This document shows, in pieces, positions 7,901-10,745 of a stretch of 10,745 nt of DNA (its first letter is position 1; the number at the start of each line of letters is the position of its first letter). A model generated the notes under the pieces. It was not told where the DNA came from, did no database searches, and saw nothing but the letters and a program-made list of their open reading frames with translations. Both the position numbers and the translations under genes were made by a program. Origin of the DNA: an uncultured Bacteroidota bacterium (GTDB lineage Bacteria; Bacteroidota; Bacteroidia; Bacteroidales; SZUA-534); the NCBI GenBank assembly GCA_937885735.1, contig CALABN010000312.1:1-10745 (forward strand), written 5' to 3'.

Positions 7901-8994
7901 TTTCCGGCATTGCGTCCGCTGATAGCGAAAGAGCGTTTAGGCGACAAAGAGTCGGAGTCGTTGATGAATGCCCTGGTACCCTGCGAGCCCACGACAAATA
8001 TGTTGTCATCCTCGCCGTCCTTGGTAGCGGCATGGCGTCCGCTGACAGCGAAACCGCTTCTCATGGCCTTGCTGTCGTCGGCATCGACATACACCGTAGT
8101 ACCATTAGCATCAACAGTAAGCAATCCGTTGTCAGCCACATCCTTGGTGGCGGAATGGCGATTGCTGACGGCAAAGCTGCTTCGCATGGCCTTGCTTTCG
8201 TCGGCATCGACAAATACACGGGTGCCATCGGCGTTTACAATGAACATGTCAGAGCAGACGACACTGTCGGCATCCTTGGTAGCGGAATGGCGCTTGCTGA
8301 CGGCAAAACTGCTTCGCATGGCCTTGCTGTCGCCATCGTCTACAAAAACCGTAGTACCATCGGCATTGACAACAATATAGTCGGGTTCAACGCCGTCCTT
8401 TGTGGCCGAGTGGCGCCCACTGACCGCAAATCCAGACCTCATGGCCTTGCCTGCAGTCTTTTCATCAACAAAGACCCTCACACCGGAAGGATACACGGCA
8501 AAAACCAAATTGCCATCCTTGTCCTTAACCGAGAACAGCTCCTGCTCCTCGGTAGAATTGGGGCCGCCCACAATTTCAGTGACAGCCGGTGCATCGGCGG
8601 CATACATTGCGTAAGGGGCAGGATTGACCTGAGTCTTGCCGTAGCTTACATACGAGCCATCGCCCTTGATGTCGGCCTCAACCTCCATCATTATATTCAT
8701 GGAGCTCCATGGCACTTTGGCAAACTCGCCGGCCAAGACTTTTGAGCCATTGCCGCCTATAACCATTGAGGCAACGCCGAAACCGTTTGTGGTTACGGTT
8801 TGCGACTCCTGGTAGCATTTAACTGTATCGTCAAACAAAGTGAATTTCATTCCAACATTGGCATCGCCAACAAGCGTGCCATCGGCATTGCGGACAACAA
8901 CCTGATAAGAAAAGCCGTTTTGTGCCTGCACCGTGCCTATTGCATTAGTCGCCATAATCACCAGCGACAATAGTTCAACAAGTATTTTTTTCAT
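4942..8994 (-). CDS. Exported repeat protein, paralogue 2 of three (1350 aa), multi-module C-terminus, function unknown
   Basis: The N-terminal ~200 residues match paralogue 1. The signal peptide starts M-K-K-I-L-V with probable cleavage after V-Q-A at residue 24, the same position as in paralogue 1. It is followed by the G-F-S-Y-Q-V-V-V-R-N-A-D-G domain ending P-A-P-Y-A-M-Y-A, then F-S-V-K-D-K-D-G-N-L-V-F-A-V-Y. Four full repeats span about residues 182-326, with a decayed fifth (F-A-I-S-G-R-N-A-G) to about 365 and a cap with P-S-F-S-I-V. The remaining ~900 residues look like a chain of about eight diverged modules of roughly 100 residues. Each opens with a strand holding a conserved Cys, and three are preceded by D-(T/S)-L-P near residues 433, 643 and 1036. 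A Ser/Glu-rich stretch (S-E-S-E-S-E-Y-E) lies in the last fifth. No catalytic motif, T9SS sorting domain or membrane anchor is recognised. It lies 71 bp after paralogue 3. Possible adhesin or matrix protein (inference). Confidence 0.9.
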   Translation of the reverse strand: MKKILVELLSLVIMATNAIGTVQAQNGFSYQVVVRNADGTLVGDANVGMKFTLFDDTVKCYQESQTVTTNGFGVASMVIGGNGSKVLAGEFAKVPWSSMNIMMEVEADIKGDGSYVSYGKTQVNPAPYAMYAADAPAVTEIVGGPNSTEEQELFSVKDKDGNLVFAVYPSGVRVFVDEKTAGKAMRSGFAVSGRHSATKDGVEPDYIVVNADGTTVFVDDGDSKAMRSSFAVSKRHSATKDADSVVCSDMFIVNADGTRVFVDADESKAMRSSFAVSNRHSATKDVADNGLLTVDANGTTVYVDADDSKAMRSGFAVSGRHAATKDGEDDNIFVVGSQGTRAFINDSDSLSPKRSFAISGRNAGNAGSPVFSYLQISDTSTWLGVKGSNENPSFSIVDKISRDTMSFIADRRFNINVPTFVEGSIDYRTSVVDTLPTIHYYVPCKYDEGYYYGGDNISLNDLLLGYNSNDNWQIKDWNGLPELTSDKDTLFFSLEQDKGIRCRFYLTNQSTGGEKELVLYDANGNDAVSVNVVFHYYPVDDWDEYSGQLACKRNSDGEFKGTLKLNLKNTSWERGLDLFEYDTFTLGVDKRDSTEFSLEGDNIVINYKLDDNCYYGMWNLPLYATIGEDTKVIDIGINYGTIDTLPDFNYNLLCQKNNEGGYEAIEDENAELPLGYWWFFESGGRDEQKDGLEIFIVGDDDYYLSISNTIGAEEKLDTTTLVGQPNDGGRYVFMNLNLRSIPCDYLYYVCCNPDETNTTYSCKFNIKDLQSVTGSVIDGYEPYAHGQGLAYDELTKDFTYTIQNFSGVDDLGKSETSTIKLSKGNDTIIFVVDAYTVVGTQTAYYDLKCNQRDHNTGWKYKGEDSEIENLWLGETINGAPGIEGITVFKDGKFKYEIRNGYWSVVDISDTIASVDGLKERTVYGWYEEGGKRYAHNVVVRSLAVDFETQIFCSKNGDGTYSGEFPIDLECVNQLLNGRTNYREDNPTWALESVDKGFSLTENKVTFKSDSIVAGGYFKLVRTNDNAKFGIYATIVYDSLPDVELTVLCMVSDPMAVEKEYSGDLSFNVTHLTHGLWNGDDCSIVTYAVQSGDTARYILQNYIRTHSPEVSIGLGSYGSMSVSCTMGASDTEPYNVIVYNKDLRQFFKLKIAFKWTNAPRADEVSAWYIDKQNAYSESESEYEIFVNDSEEGLTYMCTYKEYHVQEEGEDYCYVLSTGNGNEMVGKMQIATGQTQQQPMQWKYDENGKWEDYEYDDVYPSWNEFLEGNEHNLDQQGRYVATLKFANEDRILHIHTTEDYNHHGLYLDHDEEEAVGMQFSDTMYIFTKQPEYDSDFRNDEDFQKCKAAFAGE
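8018..8449 (-). repeat. Coding tandem repeat array in paralogue 2 (4 full cores, plus one decayed)
   Basis: Core starts on the plus strand are at 8018, 8141, 8273 and 8396, giving spacings of 123, 132 and 123 bp, the same periods as in paralogue 1. A degenerate fifth core lies around 7905-7950 (GCGTCCGCTGATAGCGAAAG), where the final R-H-S-A-T-K has become R-N-A-G-N-A-G. The third core encodes G-R-H-A-A-T-K instead of R-H-S-A-T-K. Confidence 0.95.
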
Positions 8995-9065
8995 AATTCG
9001 TTTATTTATACTGTCGTTTACTTATTGCTGTTTTTTATTTTTTTTAGAATCAGACAACATCAAAA
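8995..9065 (-). other. 71-bp intergenic leader between paralogues 3 and 2
   Basis: The minus strand carries a run of A with few other bases (TCTAAAAAAAATAAAAAAC) about 40 bases before the ATG at 8994. There is no Shine-Dalgarno, no TAnnTTTG element and no stem-loop, consistent with the middle of an operon. Confidence 0.5.
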
Positions 9066-10745
9066 TCACTCTCCACTTAGTACAATGCCGAACATGTATA
9101 TATACACATTAGAAATATTAGGATCATAGACATCTTGAAAACTGTTATTGGGATCATCAAGATCAATATGTACAGGATCAGCATTACCAATCACATCTTC
9201 TATTCCTGACAAGACTTTAGGTTTTTCTGTAAGAACAGAAACATCAACACTGTGTAAAAAAAGCGATTGATCTGATGCAATTGACGTTACAACGCCATCA
9301 TTATTCACTTTTACAGAAAGGTTACATCCATCATCCTTCATAATCAACCTCAACGCATCATCGCCATACTTTAATTCGGTAAGTTCCTTAAACCCACCAT
9401 CTTCCCTTGCAGCCAGCATAAAGCGTGGCGAAAGCATCATGCTTTCACGTTTCTCATTTATATAAAATGCATTTTTACACTTTCCTCTTTTTATACTGTA
9501 TATGTATGAAGCAGTTTCGGTTGTCTTCTTAAGCCATGAAGTGCCTGTTATTTGTTTCGGTTTAAAATACATATACTCGGTTCCGTTCTCATAGGAATAA
9601 TACAGACTACCATCTTCGTAACTACATGAAGCATATAGAGTCTCTACGCCGTCGGCGTAGTTGGCGCCAAGACGCTCCAACGCCTTTGGTACATCGGACA
9701 AATATTCACCATTGGCAACAATGGCAGAATCTATGACAACATGGCAAGGAATGGTGGTATCAGTACCTTGCAGAAGGAAATGCAAGTCATAACCGGAATA
9801 GTGGTATGAACGATTATTGTCATCCAAAAAATATATTCCGCGTTGTTCGTTTGCAAGAACCTCCAATGCATTTGTACTTTCATTCAATCTGACATTAACC
9901 ACTGTATCAACCAAGACATTGCGGTAAGCTGAAATTCTGAAGCAAAGGTCAGCATCATAATTCCCTACAGGGGCAACCGAATACAGATCGGCAAACCTAT
10001 CGCCTTTGGCACTACTTGCCCTTGACGAATCAGTAACGCATTTCATTTCGGTAATATCTATATTATTGGCACTGAGCCAATCAGACAAATCCACTTTACT
10101 CACATAATCGTCAGATGAAAAATCCGGACCTTTTATAGCCAGCAACATATTCACAACAAGTGTATTGTCACCGTCATCCGACTTGGCATCGACAAAAGAT
10201 GTGTTTCCGCTTGCAGACACTTTACGCTCGATATTGAAGCCCAAATCGCTGACCGAGACCAAAGTGTCGGCAGTGGCAAGTCCAACAATGGAGAAAGCAT
10301 TGCCGGCGCTTTGAGTATTGACGGTAAAGTTGGTATGTTCGGCAGTTATGGAAACATAATTGTTGTCGCCATCCTTTGTGGCTGAGTGACGGCCGCTGAC
10401 GGCAAAGCTGCTTCTCATAGCCTTGCCGGCATCTTCGTCATCAATATAGATATGGGTACCCGACTCGTTGTCAATGGCGAAGAGGCTTTCTTCCTCGCCG
10501 GCCTTGGTGGCGGAATGGCGCTTGCTGACAGCAAAGCTGCTCCGCATGGCCTTGCTTTCGTCGGAATCGACAAATATCTGGGTACCATCGGCATCGACAG
10601 AAAGGATTTGAGAGTCCGCACCATCCTTGGTGGCTGAGTGGCGGCCACTTACAGCGAAACTGCTTCGCATAGCCTTGTCGTCGCCGCCGTCCACATAAAC
10701 AGTGGTACCGTCAGCGCCCACAAAAAGGTAATCGTCACTTGCACC
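9066..10745 (-). CDS. Exported repeat protein, paralogue 3 of three (C-terminal 559 aa; 5' end outside window), function unknown
   Basis: The reading frame is open to the window edge. The codon at 10721 is an internal GTG (Val) inside a repeat, not a start, because the upstream codons continue the repeat pattern (D-D-Y-L-F-V-G-A-D-G-T). Three full repeat cores are visible, followed by an N-A-F-S-I-V cap matching the S-E-F-A-I-V and P-S-F-S-I-V caps of the other two paralogues. About 400 residues of unique sequence follow, including several Tyr-rich strands and Cys residues (for example L-Y-A-S-C-S-Y-E-D-G). It ends in L-S-G-E. The signal peptide and N-terminal domain are presumed to lie upstream by analogy but are not seen. 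No catalytic motif, cell-wall or T9SS sorting signal is recognised. It is the most upstream visible gene of the cluster, and its promoter must be outside the window or further upstream still. Confidence 0.88.
   Translation of the reverse strand, partial: GASDDYLFVGADGTTVYVDGGDDKAMRSSFAVSGRHSATKDGADSQILSVDADGTQIFVDSDESKAMRSSFAVSKRHSATKAGEEESLFAIDNESGTHIYIDDEDAGKAMRSSFAVSGRHSATKDGDNNYVSITAEHTNFTVNTQSAGNAFSIVGLATADTLVSVSDLGFNIERKVSASGNTSFVDAKSDDGDNTLVVNMLLAIKGPDFSSDDYVSKVDLSDWLSANNIDITEMKCVTDSSRASSAKGDRFADLYSVAPVGNYDADLCFRISAYRNVLVDTVVNVRLNESTNALEVLANEQRGIYFLDDNNRSYHYSGYDLHFLLQGTDTTIPCHVVIDSAIVANGEYLSDVPKALERLGANYADGVETLYASCSYEDGSLYYSYENGTEYMYFKPKQITGTSWLKKTTETASYIYSIKRGKCKNAFYINEKRESMMLSPRFMLAAREDGGFKELTELKYGDDALRLIMKDDGCNLSVKVNNDGVVTSIASDQSLFLHSVDVSVLTEKPKVLSGIEDVIGNADPVHIDLDDPNNSFQDVYDPNISNVYIYMFGIVLSGE
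10372..10677 (-). repeat. Coding tandem repeat array in paralogue 3 (3 visible cores, continues past window edge)
   Basis: Cores start on the plus strand at 10372, 10501 and 10624 (spacings 129 and 123 bp). The linker of a further unit is visible up to 10745. Synonymous codons differ from the commonest form in the first and third cores (GTGGCTGAGTG instead of GTGGCGGAATG). Gene 3 therefore carries at least two sequence subtypes of the same protein repeat. Confidence 0.93.

Noticed and set aside
7870..8745. 291-codon open frame on the plus strand opposite the repeat array of paralogue 2 (similar ones at 3491-3883, 3905-4318 and 10386-10637)
   Set aside because: These are antisense shadows of the repeat cores. 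Their repetitive sequence mirrors the coding repeats, and the minus-strand genes have signal peptides, homology to one another and a coherent operon layout.
2396..8994. Functional link between the Tat genes and the repeat proteins as Tat substrates
   Set aside because: The visible signal peptides have no twin arginine and look Sec-type. The terminator at 2346-2375 and 655 bp of non-coding DNA separate the two groups.
2396..9086. Type IX secretion C-terminal sorting domain or lipoprotein anchor in the repeat proteins
   Set aside because: The C-termini lack the usual G-x-Y-x-V/L-K-style ending of T9SS domains. The two visible signal peptides lack a lipobox Cys, so neither route can be claimed.

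Overview
The window looks like chromosomal DNA from a member of the Bacteroidota, most likely the order Bacteroidales. The evidence is A-rich leaders without Shine-Dalgarno sequences, a TAnnTTTG-type promoter element before tatA, a tatA-tatC pair without tatB, and secreted proteins that open with the 'GF(A/S)YQ(A/V)V(I/V)RNADG' domain common in that phylum. All recognised genes lie on the minus strand, so transcription runs from high to low coordinates.

Layout in transcription order: (1) 9066-10745, the 3' part of a large repeat-bearing exported-protein gene (5' end outside the window); (2) 4942-8994, a 1350-residue paralogue; (3) 2396-4864, an 822-residue paralogue; (4) a strong bidirectional-looking terminator at 2346-2375; (5) a 655-bp non-coding stretch with two diverged copies of a ~112-bp element, each carrying a 28-bp palindrome, and three copies of a 13-bp palindrome; (6) tatA and tatC, overlapping by 23 bp; (7) a 228-bp spacer, much of it degenerate tandem repeats of 7-8 bp, which run into the tatC stop codon; (8) the 5' two thirds of panB, cut by the window edge.

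The centre of interest is the three-gene paralogous cluster (about 8.3 kb visible). The two complete members start with a Sec-type signal peptide and a ~110-residue N-terminal domain. All three then show a tandem array of 40-44-residue repeats with an almost invariant core (K-A-M-R-S-S-F-A-V-S-x-R-H-S-A-T-K), a shared 'cap' segment after the array, and a C-terminal region that differs completely between paralogues. That is the layout of a stalk with exchangeable tips, and I infer a surface or secreted fibre/adhesin-like set. No function can be assigned from sequence alone. Spacers of 71-77 bp without a visible terminator or promoter suggest one transcription unit ending at the 2346-2375 hairpin.

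The tatA-tatC pair encodes a minimal twin-arginine translocase and panB encodes a pantothenate-pathway enzyme. They have no evident functional tie to the repeat proteins, whose signal peptides lack a twin arginine. The last ~29 bp at the window start no longer read like PanB but like a Sel1-type repeat, so that edge may be a chimeric join.
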